Position numbers and translations under genes: made by a program
From: Chitinophaga sancti
GTDB lineage: Bacteria > Bacteroidota > Bacteroidia > Chitinophagales > Chitinophagaceae
Length of the DNA: 64,000 nt
NCBI RefSeq assembly: GCF_034087045.1
Contig: NZ_CP139247.1
Coordinates: forward strand, 186,001-250,000
Direction: 5' to 3'
The notes under the pieces: model-generated
Told to the model about the DNA's origin: nothing
Databases searched by the model: none
The model's input: the letters and a program-made list of their open reading frames with translations, nothing else
Part shown: positions 51,720 to 60,469 of the stretch, piece after piece
How positions within the stretch are numbered: the stretch's first letter is position 1
Layout: each line of letters opens with the position of its first letter

Positions 51720-53645
51720 ATGAATATTATAAACGTTCAATATAATCAAACTGGCAAAAGCCAGTTGACCGACAATAATGGGATGCGTGAAATGCAGCAA
51801 AGAGCTTATGCGGCTAATCAATCACAATATATTCTACTAAAGTCGCCACCGGCATCCGGTAAAAGCAGGGCGTTAATGTTTATCGGTTTGGAGAAATTGA
51901 AAAATCAAAATATAAAAAAGGTAATTGTAGCAGTTCCAGAAAGATCAATCGCTAAATCCTTCTCTGCTAACAAATTATCCCTACAAGGGTTTCATTCAGA
52001 TTGGGAGCCGAATGAAAGATTCAATTTGTGTTCGCCAGGCGGAGAAAGTAGGAAAGTAGAGGCGTTCAAAGAATTCATGCGACTGGAAGATGAGAAAATT
52101 CTGATCTGTACACATTCGACCCTTCGCTTTGCATTTGACAAAATTGGATCTGAAAGTTTTAATAATTGTCTGTTAGCCATCGATGAGTTTCACCATGTCT
52201 CCGCCGATTATGAAAATAAGCTGGGTGAGTTGTTGCGAGACATTATGCGAAACACCAATGCACATATCATCGCGATGACGGGCTCCTACTTCCGTGGAGA
52301 TTCCATCCCAGTATTGATGCCTGAAGACGAAATCAAATTCACAAAAGTAACCTACAACTACTATGAGCAATTAGACGGGTATAAGTACATGAAGTCCTTA
52401 GGGATCGGCTTTCACTTTTACCAGGAGAAATACATCGGCGCCCTCAAATATGTACTCGACCTGAATAAGAAAACAATCATACATATCCCTAGCGTGAATT
52501 CCGGAGAGTCTACAAAAGAGAAACTCAGGGAAGTGGATCAAATATTCGACATCATCGGTACAGTGGAGCACATCGACGCCGAGAACAATATATTCCATCT
52601 AAGAACTGCGGACGGACGCCTCCTGAAAGTAGCGGACCTGGTCAATGACGATCCGATGTTAAGATCCAAAACGATCAATTACTTAAGGAACATCAATAAT
52701 ATTGAGGATATCGATATTATACTTGCGCTAGGAATGGCGAAAGAAGGTTTCGATTGGCCTTATTGTGAACATGCATTGACCATCGGCTACAGAGGTTCAT
52801 TGACTGAAATCATACAAATCATTGGCAGATGTACACGTGACAGTATGAATAAGGAACATGCACAATTTACCAATCTAATTGCCGAACCTGATGCAGAAAG
52901 CGATGAGATTACTAACAGCGTCAATAATATACTTAAGGCGATAACCGCTTCGTTATTGATGGAAGAAGTGCTAGCTCCTAAATTCAAATTCAATCCGAAA
53001 ATAAATAAGTTAGAACACCAAGATGAGCACACCATCAATATAAAGGGCTTGAATGGGGATTTGACGGATAATGTAAAGAACATTATCATGAACGACCTTA
53101 CAGACTTAAAAGCACGGATATTGCAGGATAGTGAAATCTCAAAGGCCCTGCCTGGCAATGTGCCTGCTGAAACAATCAACAAGGTGATGATTCCAAAAAT
53201 CATCCGTGAGGTATACCCAGAATTGGATGAGGAGGAAAACACTACCTTAAGCGAGTATATAGTTGCACAAACTGTATTAAATACATCGTCTATATCACAA
53301 GTTGGAAATAAGAAATTCATTCAACTCGCCGATAAATTTATAAACGTCGATGAACTGGACATAGATCTGATTATGTCAGTCAATCCATTCCAAAATGCAT
53401 TCGAGGTATTGTCAAAATCACTGACACCTAAAGTATTTAAAGCGATACAACAATGCATCAGGGCGCTAAAAATTAAAATGACAGATGATGAGGCTGTTTA
53501 TTTATGGCCTAAGATCAATGAGTTCGTCCGCATTACGGGGAAACAACCGAATATCGATAGTTTAGATCCAGCAGAACGACGCATGGCGGAAGCGATCATT
53601 TATTTAAAGCAGTTAAAATTAAACGCGACCAATGCCCAAAAGTAA
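51720..53645 (+). CDS. SF2 helicase/translocase of the restriction operon
   Basis: A 641-residue superfamily 2 ATPase: Walker A SPPASGKSR (42-50), motif II DEFH (155-158), motif III MTGSYFRG (187-194), motif V region ALGMAKEGFDW and motif VI QIIGRCTRD (366-374). About 260 C-terminal residues have no recognised domain, and no nuclease motif is present, so cleavage would need a partner. Spacing of 15 bp from the MmeI-like gene and a 14-bp overlap with the GIY-YIG gene indicate one complex or pathway. Confidence 0.9.
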   Translation: MNIINVQYNQTGKSQLTDNNGMREMQQRAYAANQSQYILLKSPPASGKSRALMFIGLEKLKNQNIKKVIVAVPERSIAKSFSANKLSLQGFHSDWEPNERFNLCSPGGESRKVEAFKEFMRLEDEKILICTHSTLRFAFDKIGSESFNNCLLAIDEFHHVSADYENKLGELLRDIMRNTNAHIIAMTGSYFRGDSIPVLMPEDEIKFTKVTYNYYEQLDGYKYMKSLGIGFHFYQEKYIGALKYVLDLNKKTIIHIPSVNSGESTKEKLREVDQIFDIIGTVEHIDAENNIFHLRTADGRLLKVADLVNDDPMLRSKTINYLRNINNIEDIDIILALGMAKEGFDWPYCEHALTIGYRGSLTEIIQIIGRCTRDSMNKEHAQFTNLIAEPDAESDEITNSVNNILKAITASLLMEEVLAPKFKFNPKINKLEHQDEHTINIKGLNGDLTDNVKNIIMNDLTDLKARILQDSEISKALPGNVPAETINKVMIPKIIREVYPELDEEENTTLSEYIVAQTVLNTSSISQVGNKKFIQLADKFINVDELDIDLIMSVNPFQNAFEVLSKSLTPKVFKAIQQCIRALKIKMTDDEAVYLWPKINEFVRITGKQPNIDSLDPAERRMAEAIIYLKQLKLNATNAQK

Positions 53646-54816
53646 CGATAAGATATCCACCATATTTGACAACGATCCTTTTGGACTGTTGAACGCTAAC
53701 GCAGCGAATAACAGTGAGAGGAGAGAAGATAATAGACTAATCGATTCATTCGAAGAAATCAGCCAGTTCTACAGTGAACATGAGCGAGAGCCTGATACAC
53801 GAAACATAGTTGAATTCCAGCTTAAGTCCAGACTGGATGCGATTCGTTCCAATCCAAACAAAGTACGTTTTTTAAAAAAATATGACTTTTATGGCCTATT
53901 GGCTGGGGCTGGTGTAAAAGACGTAGGTGTGAATGATATATTAGAAAATGACAGTCTCGGCATTTTGGATGAAGAGGACGAATCGGATATTTTTAAATTA
54001 AAGTTTGCCAAGCCGTCAGAAAGGATAAAGCCTGATTACTTGTCTAGAAGAAAAGCTTGCAAGGATTTTGATTTGTATGAAGGGATGTTTAAAACAATTC
54101 ATGGAGATCTGAAATCGGGGCAGCGGAGATTGATAGAATTTAATGAGAAATCTCTACTACCTGGCCGCTTCTTCATATTGAACGGGGTGACGTTTTTCCT
54201 GAAAACCATTGACGGTAAGACAGAAATGAATGATTTTAAAAGCGGTGGTAGAAATCGATTTGACGGTAATACGTTATGCATATTTGATAATGGGACAGAG
54301 TCCGACATGCTTTATAGGTCTCTGGTCAAGGCGATGAATTTGGACGGGTTCATGGTCAGCGAACCAGTAAAACGAGTTAAAAATCAGGTAGAGGAAGTTA
54401 ATGACATTTTCAATGGTTATCTATATGTGCTAAAATCCAAATCGACCAATCCGCATGTTTCCTCAATTGAGAATTTATATAAAATTGGCTATACGACAAA
54501 TAGCGTAACACAAAGGATCAACAATGCGAAGAATGAAGCGACTTATCTTTTTTCCGATGTGGAAGTGATAGCGACATATCGCTGTTTGAATATAAAAACT
54601 GCGGCGATCGAGAATTTAATACATGTTTTTTTTCAGGCAGCGAGATTGGAAGTTGAATTGAATGACATACAAGGGAATTTATATATACCGAAGGAATGGT
54701 TTTCAATTCCACTGAAGGTAATAGTAACCGCCATAGAATTGATAATTAGTAATGAGTTAGAGAAATATTTCTTTGAGCCGAAAATTCAGGAGATCGTCAA
54801 GCGGCGATTGGAATAA
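53632..54816 (+). CDS. GIY-YIG nuclease (T5orf172/MUG113 type) with long N-terminal extension
   Basis: A 394-residue protein. Its C-terminal ~110 residues hold a GIY-YIG fold of T5orf172 type: GYLYVLKS (262-269), LYKIGYT (282-288), Arg295 and the metal-binding Glu327 in AAIENLIH (with His331). The N-terminal ~255 residues (EEISQFYSEHEREPDTRNIV..., YYGLLAGAG-like region) recur in this nuclease subgroup but have no known function. It overlaps the helicase gene by 14 bp and is the best candidate for the cutting subunit of the system. Confidence 0.87.
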   Translation: MPKSNDKISTIFDNDPFGLLNANAANNSERREDNRLIDSFEEISQFYSEHEREPDTRNIVEFQLKSRLDAIRSNPNKVRFLKKYDFYGLLAGAGVKDVGVNDILENDSLGILDEEDESDIFKLKFAKPSERIKPDYLSRRKACKDFDLYEGMFKTIHGDLKSGQRRLIEFNEKSLLPGRFFILNGVTFFLKTIDGKTEMNDFKSGGRNRFDGNTLCIFDNGTESDMLYRSLVKAMNLDGFMVSEPVKRVKNQVEEVNDIFNGYLYVLKSKSTNPHVSSIENLYKIGYTTNSVTQRINNAKNEATYLFSDVEVIATYRCLNIKTAAIENLIHVFFQAARLEVELNDIQGNLYIPKEWFSIPLKVIVTAIELIISNELEKYFFEPKIQEIVKRRLE

Positions 54817-54830
54817 TTAAATAGTAGATT

Positions 54831-55259
54831 ATGGCAGATGTATTTGATAAGGAGAAGCGGGCTGCGATAATGTCTAAGGTAAAACAAAAGGATACTCAAC
54901 CCGAATTAATAGTAAGAAAATTTTTATTTGCAAACGGCTTTCGATTCAGGAAAAATGTGACGACATTACCTGGATCGCCGGATATTGTGTTACCGAAATA
55001 TAAGACGGCGATATTTGTGAACGGTTGTTTTTGGCATGGGCATAAGGACTGTAGACATTCGAATCTTCCCAGTAGTAATAGAGAGTATTGGGAGAAGAAA
55101 GTTACAAGGAATATAGCAAGGGATGATACAAATGTTGCGAAGTTGGAGAGTCTTGGTTGGAGGGTGATCATCATTTGGACATGTGAGATTGGAAAAAAGA
55201 GTCAGAAGGAGGCTTTTTTAAATGATTTACTAAATAAGTTAAGAAACGATCATTCATAA
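54831..55259 (+). CDS. vsr: very short patch repair endonuclease
   Basis: A 142-residue Vsr endonuclease, which nicks next to T:G mismatches that arise when m5C deaminates. Motifs: SKVKQKDTQPELIVRKFLF (15-33), GSPDIVLPKYKTAIFVNGCF (48-67) with the catalytic Asp51, WHGH (68-71) with His69, and LESLGWRVIIIWTCE. Complete by length. Its presence after two C5 methyltransferases is the usual pairing and supports that they are active. Last gene of the operon. Confidence 0.95.
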   Translation: MADVFDKEKRAAIMSKVKQKDTQPELIVRKFLFANGFRFRKNVTTLPGSPDIVLPKYKTAIFVNGCFWHGHKDCRHSNLPSSNREYWEKKVTRNIARDDTNVAKLESLGWRVIIIWTCEIGKKSQKEAFLNDLLNKLRNDHS

Positions 55260-55267
55260 TTTGACAA

Positions 55268-55636
55268 ATGCATCAGTCATACCTCCTCGCCAGCATCATC
55301 GGACCTATCCTAATCATCCTATCCATCTCCGAATACCTAAACTTTAAAATCTGGGAAAACGTCCACCCTACACTCGTTTACCTGAATGGGTTGTTTTTAT
55401 TAACAGGAGGGCTAATAGTAATACGCATTCATAATGTATGGGTGCCTGGGTGGCCTGTACTAATCACTATACTGGGTTGGCTTTGTTTAGCAGCCGGCGT
55501 AGTTCGCATGTTCTTCCCCACCCAAAAACAACTTCCAAAAAATAGCATCTCAACGCTGATTATCATCCTCCTTCTCCTGACAGGTATCTTTTTATCCATC
55601 AAAGGCTACTTTATCGTCTCCCCTTCCGCGATCTGA
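55268..55636 (+). CDS. four-pass membrane protein of unknown function
   Basis: A 122-residue hydrophobic protein with about four membrane segments (near 5-22, 36-54, 65-83 and 95-115). No motif recognised. It starts 8 bp after vsr but its style (hydrophobic, no link to DNA) suggests a host gene at the edge of the restriction block. Its 3' end overlaps by 31 bp the 3' end of the convergent gene at 55606. Confidence 0.65.
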   Translation: MHQSYLLASIIGPILIILSISEYLNFKIWENVHPTLVYLNGLFLLTGGLIVIRIHNVWVPGWPVLITILGWLCLAAGVVRMFFPTQKQLPKNSISTLIIILLLLTGIFLSIKGYFIVSPSAI

Positions 55637-57750
55637 TTATATTCAGCATCCAATATCTTCACATACTTATACTTCGTTAAACTCATCAACGGCTCTCCTT
55701 TCTTCTGATCCGGAAACGGTACCTCATGCATATAAACCCCATTATTCACAACGACCTCACGGAACCGGGATCCTGTATCCACCAGCAATGTCACCGGCCT
55801 TCCAATCCGGGTCAGCGACTTCCTTTCCTGGGCAGGATTATATTTAATCCCTTTGGAAGGATTTGAAAACTCTGTATTAGTCGCCACCCGCAAAAATTGG
55901 CCACCTGGCGTTTCCCAAATACGGGAAATCGAATTATACACTTCATCTCTCACATTGCTCTTATACTTACCAACTGCCACATGCTGCAATAATTCCTGGC
56001 CATCTGGAGAAACAAACTTTCTTTCCGCTTCATTAAAGTACATGCCAATAGTATGATTAAAATACAGCTGCTTCTCCTTATCCCAGTACATCCCAGTATG
56101 AGGATCAAAATGCATATCCAGCTTGGGATTATAATGCATGAACGGCTCTTTGGGCAAGGCCGTAAATGACTGATCTATAGGATTACCTGAAAAATTCCTA
56201 AGTTGACCGTGCACAGGATCATAAATCACAGCTGCCGGATTGTTTTTCATAAATGCATCATGCTTAGGTTTGTAAAAGTAACCATATCGGCCAAAGTTAT
56301 ATGGTACATTCTTATTCTTATAATCATGATCATCCGCTTCAGACCTGGCTCTATCCCAATCTCCATGCTGCAAACCGGCCAGGGTATTCACACCCTGACT
56401 ACGGGTTTCTACTACATGCAATCGCTGCTGCCAGATACCAGGCATCTGTGCTTTATCAGGAGATACGTAAGTATCCTGCCTGGCACCAATGAGTTTAGGG
56501 TCATGCGCTAAAAATTCAACATCTTGCTGAGGACGGTAAATATTATCAGGTCGGGTCTTGCCCTCCGATATCTGGCTATGAATTTCCGTTAATGCCGCCT
56601 TGACATTGGCAGCAGCACGTTCACTTAAGGTATCTCCAGGAGTAAATTTGACAGTAAATGTTAGGGCTTTTTCAATAACCGCCATAATGTAGACCCAATC
56701 ATCAGGAGAAAGAATACCAGCACCAATACTCATAAGGGAATCCTTGATCCAAATCCGATGCCTGTCTTTGAGATTGCTGGTATAGCTGGCCAATTCAACA
56801 AAGGCTCCTACATGCTGACTGTCTTTTATTTTCTCATCCTCAAAATATTCTCTGTTTTGCATATTCCTCACAACAGTCATTGCCGTCACAGCCATTTGCT
56901 CACTCAGGTTCCGTTTTAATAGGGTAAAGAAAATCTCCTGTGCCTTATTTTGCTTAGTGCTCAACAAAAATTCGCTGATTTCTTTCACCATTTCCTCACT
57001 TTCCGCCTGCCGGGCGCGTCCTCCCTGGGGAATATTATTTTGCACAATTTCAGCATATGTAGCTGCATCTGTCGCAAAATTGATCTGCGTCATGATAGAC
57101 TTATGTTTCTCAGAAGGTCTTAAACGAATATTACGCAGGTCGAATTCAGGGATCTCGTTTTTATCTTTATTATATTCTCCTTTGGTAGCATGAGAGAGAT
57201 GATGTGGCAGCAGGTTCGCCTTGACTTTGTTAAAATTAATACCTGGGTCTGCACGCAACATACTAATGAGGTCCTGTATGGTGGGGAATTGCTGCACAAT
57301 ATCGTACAACCTATTCTCGATCACCCTGATCGCAATATCCACATCAACAGGGTGAGGAACCGGCTGACCTGGAGCGGTCGTTTCTATGAGGAAAGGTGGG
57401 TTGACCAGCTCTATTTCATTGTCAGCATCCGTTTCCAGTGAAAAAGGGAGACCTGTATAAGGTAATGTGGTGGTAGACTGTCCCAATTGCAAATGAGAAA
57501 CTCCATGTAAAGCAGGATCTGCCATACCGGCGAACTCGTGTTCAAATCCGACTGTCACATATTTACCTGCATATTTTTGAGGTTCTTCCTGGGCATCCTC
57601 CTGCAATTCCTGTTGCTCTGCCATTAAATCGCTGAATGTCCTTGCTTTCAGGCGAAGTTGCGCCGGGCGTTGCGCACCTTTGGTGCTAATATTGGCGGAG
57701 TTACTGCGGTTGGCAAAGGTTGAATTGGGTTGTTGACGCTGTTTGGGCAT
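55606..57750 (-). CDS. large protein with GCS/amidoligase-like start and aromatic octamer-like repeats
   Basis: A 714-residue cytosolic-looking protein of unknown function. A Gln/Asn-rich N-terminal tail (1-60) is followed by VGFEHEFAG (67-75) and, 30 residues later, ETDADNEIELVNPPF (106-120), an arrangement like the metal-binding E-x-E ... D ... E-x-V-x-P-P of amidoligase/glutamate-cysteine-ligase folds (weak). Residues 538-577 contain repeated aromatic units (MHFDPHTGMYWD, KQLYFNHTIGMYFN) like OCRE octamer repeats. It is the last gene of the minus-strand CTQ-oxidase operon, 33 bp after the flavoprotein gene, so it may serve that pathway. Confidence 0.65.
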   Translation of the reverse strand: MPKQRQQPNSTFANRSNSANISTKGAQRPAQLRLKARTFSDLMAEQQELQEDAQEEPQKYAGKYVTVGFEHEFAGMADPALHGVSHLQLGQSTTTLPYTGLPFSLETDADNEIELVNPPFLIETTAPGQPVPHPVDVDIAIRVIENRLYDIVQQFPTIQDLISMLRADPGINFNKVKANLLPHHLSHATKGEYNKDKNEIPEFDLRNIRLRPSEKHKSIMTQINFATDAATYAEIVQNNIPQGGRARQAESEEMVKEISEFLLSTKQNKAQEIFFTLLKRNLSEQMAVTAMTVVRNMQNREYFEDEKIKDSQHVGAFVELASYTSNLKDRHRIWIKDSLMSIGAGILSPDDWVYIMAVIEKALTFTVKFTPGDTLSERAAANVKAALTEIHSQISEGKTRPDNIYRPQQDVEFLAHDPKLIGARQDTYVSPDKAQMPGIWQQRLHVVETRSQGVNTLAGLQHGDWDRARSEADDHDYKNKNVPYNFGRYGYFYKPKHDAFMKNNPAAVIYDPVHGQLRNFSGNPIDQSFTALPKEPFMHYNPKLDMHFDPHTGMYWDKEKQLYFNHTIGMYFNEAERKFVSPDGQELLQHVAVGKYKSNVRDEVYNSISRIWETPGGQFLRVATNTEFSNPSKGIKYNPAQERKSLTRIGRPVTLLVDTGSRFREVVVNNGVYMHEVPFPDQKKGEPLMSLTKYKYVKILDAEYNQIAEGETIK

Positions 57751-57783
57751 GCTGGAGGTTTAACAATAAAAAGATACGAAATT

Positions 57784-59082
57784 TTATTGATCAGCCTTCA
57801 TCATCACCCTGTTATATACTAACCATCGAATAAGGTCCATTCCTAATAATTGGATGCCTTCTTTAGCGGTTCGCCTGTCCAAGAGATGAACCATCTCTAC
57901 TACCGGCTTTTCATTCACATATACAAAAGGCGCTTCATGACCAGGTATCCTGATGCCATGTTCATACTGAATGAGCTCTTTTCCTAATACAGGGATTTGT
58001 TCTACAATAGCAGCAGGGTTTGTTATTAACAGATCATCTAGACTTAATTTCAATACCTGGTCCTGTTCAATAAAAAGCGCCTTGCTTCGTTTCTCCCAAA
58101 ACGGACTGTCATAAATACTTTGTGACTGATAAAATTGCTGCGTCCATTTCACATGCTTACTCACCTCATCTGCAACCATGTTCTCATAAAACGCTATCCC
58201 CGCTGCTGCATCTCCTTTTAATATTGTATTTACGACTACCGCTCCCTGCACGGCAGTTTTTAATGCCTTTTGCACCCCTTGTGCTGATAAAGGATCCATG
58301 GTAAATACCGCATCTCCCATTTTTATAAAATTCTTCCCTACGGGCGATTCATCTACATAAGCAGTAGCGGTACACATCTTGACTTCGCCAAAGTTGTTTG
58401 GCTTCATCAATTGAGAACGTCCCATCTTATCCACAAAAAACGCTTGCACTGAATTATATCTCTGCACCTCACCCGGATCTGCAAACACAAATCCCATTCC
58501 CCCTCCACCCCAATACCAACAACTCTCCCCGGCCTCAATAAAAGTTTCAATAGATGAAGAACACCTCGCATACGCCGCCACCGTTACCGGCAATATAGCA
58601 CGACGGCGCCCCTTTAAGAGAGGTCGCCGTCCTGTAGCCACTACCAGAAATCTTGCTGAAAATAATTGTTCCTGTTCTATAAAAACATCCCACTCACCCT
58701 GTATATTCTCTATCGGATACGCATTACCAAAAATCACACGCGCACCTGATGCATTCAATAATAACTGATCAAACCATCCTCTATCCACATGCCAACCACC
58801 TTCTTTTTCCACCACTTCATTACGCTCCCATAATAATAAAGAGCGGGGAGACAAACGCTTTTCCACACCCATACCTGCACCCATACCCACACCTACACCA
58901 ACATCCACCCCCAATACCTTCAACCAATGCTCCACACCTGGTGATAACGAAATCCCTACATGTGATCTTGGAAACGGCATCTTCTCTATTACCACCACAC
59001 TATACCCAAACTCAATCAGCCGCTTTGCCATCGCACTTCCCGCTGGTCCTCCACCGAAAATACAAATGTCACACTTTGTCAT
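57784..59082 (-). CDS. FAD-dependent oxidoreductase, LodB/QhpG-like cofactor maturation enzyme
   Basis: A 432-residue flavoprotein: FAD dinucleotide-binding GGGPAGS (10-16), VVVIEKMPFPRSHVG and a second FAD element GDAVFTMDPLSAQGVQKAL. Enzymes of this type (LodB, QhpG) hydroxylate a tryptophan to start formation of cysteine tryptophylquinone (CTQ) in a partner oxidase or dehydrogenase. The LodA-like oxidase is encoded two genes upstream, which supports this role. Residues 58-73 (GVDVGVGVGMGAGMGV) are a low-complexity insertion encoded by a short imperfect DNA repeat. The start overlaps the rSAM gene by 14 bp. Confidence 0.82.
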   Translation of the reverse strand: MTKCDICIFGGGPAGSAMAKRLIEFGYSVVVIEKMPFPRSHVGISLSPGVEHWLKVLGVDVGVGVGMGAGMGVEKRLSPRSLLLWERNEVVEKEGGWHVDRGWFDQLLLNASGARVIFGNAYPIENIQGEWDVFIEQEQLFSARFLVVATGRRPLLKGRRRAILPVTVAAYARCSSSIETFIEAGESCWYWGGGGMGFVFADPGEVQRYNSVQAFFVDKMGRSQLMKPNNFGEVKMCTATAYVDESPVGKNFIKMGDAVFTMDPLSAQGVQKALKTAVQGAVVVNTILKGDAAAGIAFYENMVADEVSKHVKWTQQFYQSQSIYDSPFWEKRSKALFIEQDQVLKLSLDDLLITNPAAIVEQIPVLGKELIQYEHGIRIPGHEAPFVYVNEKPVVEMVHLLDRRTAKEGIQLLGMDLIRWLVYNRVMMKADQ

Positions 59083-60427
59083 AACCAGGCATCAATCTGT
59101 TTATCCTTTCATAAGACTGCAATGTATAATGCAGCCATCCCCTGATATAATCACAAGCACCTCTGCCTCTTTCCAATACCTCATGATGACAACCTCCTCC
59201 ACATAAATACCTCGCCCAACAACCACTACATGGCTGTTGATGATGTACATGTCGCTCTGTCAACCATGCCTGTTGTAAAGCAGCATCCACACCTTTATCC
59301 ACACTACCCATCTCCGCCCGGGAGTCATTCACAAATCTATGACAAGCCGCCAATTCCCCATTTGCAGATACCCCCAAATACCCCGCACCAGCTCCACATG
59401 GATAAGGCCGATGTGTAGACTTCGCAATTTCTTTATAAGCATTCACCATATTCAAAAACGGATATCGCCGGCCATTCAACACCGCCTCTTCAAACTGTAA
59501 CCCACATGCAATCATCTCCGCTAATAAATGTTCGAGATCATAAGCACTCATTTCATTCGCTCCATTATCTGCCCGCAATAATGGCGAAAATCCCACACTA
59601 TGAAATCCCATATTAATAAACGTGTCCAACGCTTTATGCAATTCCATATTCATGGGCGTAACCGTCACCCTTGCAGATACCTGCATGCGCTTTTGTAATG
59701 ATAACAAAGGCGCGATATTCGCCATTACCTGGTCATAAGTACCCTTGCCATTTTTAAAAGTTCGTATCCGATCATGTTCCTCCTTCAATCCATCTAAACT
59801 AATCGTTACCGCAAAACCATATTCTTCAAAAAAAGAAGCATCTTCTTCCCTGATCAAAGTACCATTAGAAGTAATCGAAAATCCAATATCCACTCCGCGT
59901 GCCAAAGCCTGCTTCGCAGCATACGCAGTAGCCATTCGTATCCCAGCCCTGTTCATCAGTGGCTCACCACCTAAAAAAGATAACTGCACCTTATCACCAG
60001 CAACTTTATCTTTCAATAACAAATCCACAGCCTTAAAAGCCATCTCCGCATTCATACTACTCGCTGCGCCAGTACCAAACTCTCCCTGCCCCGCATAGCA
60101 ATAACTACATCCCATATTACAACTCTGCGATATCGCCAATGACAACGCATGCAAAGGAGGATCAGGAATCGTATCATCTATCAAAACAGGTCCATCTATC
60201 TCCATACCTAATAGCCCTAAAGCTATAGAGGCATCATCTTTAGAAGATAATAATGAAGATATAAAAGCCGTCTGCTCAGGGTTTCCCCTGAACAAACGGC
60301 TGCCATTTGGTAAAAAGATTAAAGGCTCACCACTACCTGGTATCATATGGACATGCGCAGATCCAGGAGCTGCATCTTTTGCAATCTTGGCCGCCAGCTT
60401 AGTGGCGAGCTTATTATATGTACCCAT
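59069..60427 (-). CDS. radical SAM/SPASM peptide-modifying enzyme
   Basis: A 452-residue radical SAM protein. The [4Fe-4S] motif C-x3-C-x2-C is at Cys103, Cys107, Cys110 (SCNMGCSYCYA); LSFLGGEPLMN is the GGEP SAM-binding element. The C-terminal SPASM region has many cysteines (CGAGAGYLGVS, AACHRF, CSGCWARYLCGGGCHHE, CDYI). SPASM enzymes crosslink or oxidise peptides and proteins; QhpD in the quinohemoprotein amine dehydrogenase system is the closest functional analogue by context. It lies between the LodA-like and flavoprotein genes. Confidence 0.9.
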   Translation of the reverse strand: MGTYNKLATKLAAKIAKDAAPGSAHVHMIPGSGEPLIFLPNGSRLFRGNPEQTAFISSLLSSKDDASIALGLLGMEIDGPVLIDDTIPDPPLHALSLAISQSCNMGCSYCYAGQGEFGTGAASSMNAEMAFKAVDLLLKDKVAGDKVQLSFLGGEPLMNRAGIRMATAYAAKQALARGVDIGFSITSNGTLIREEDASFFEEYGFAVTISLDGLKEEHDRIRTFKNGKGTYDQVMANIAPLLSLQKRMQVSARVTVTPMNMELHKALDTFINMGFHSVGFSPLLRADNGANEMSAYDLEHLLAEMIACGLQFEEAVLNGRRYPFLNMVNAYKEIAKSTHRPYPCGAGAGYLGVSANGELAACHRFVNDSRAEMGSVDKGVDAALQQAWLTERHVHHQQPCSGCWARYLCGGGCHHEVLERGRGACDYIRGWLHYTLQSYERINRLMPGYDKV

Positions 60428-60469
60428 TATGCCTGTTTTTGTAGGATCTGTGTTCTTGTATTCTCCCCA

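Noticed and set aside
46969..55259. DISARM or BREX system
   Set aside because: There is no DUF1998 protein, PLD nuclease, PglZ or BrxC-like gene; only a helicase and C5 methyltransferases are shared with DISARM class 2.
58749..59084. Plus-strand open frame opposite the flavoprotein gene
   Set aside because: Shadow of the GC-skewed flavoprotein coding strand; His/Pro-rich translation with no family resemblance.
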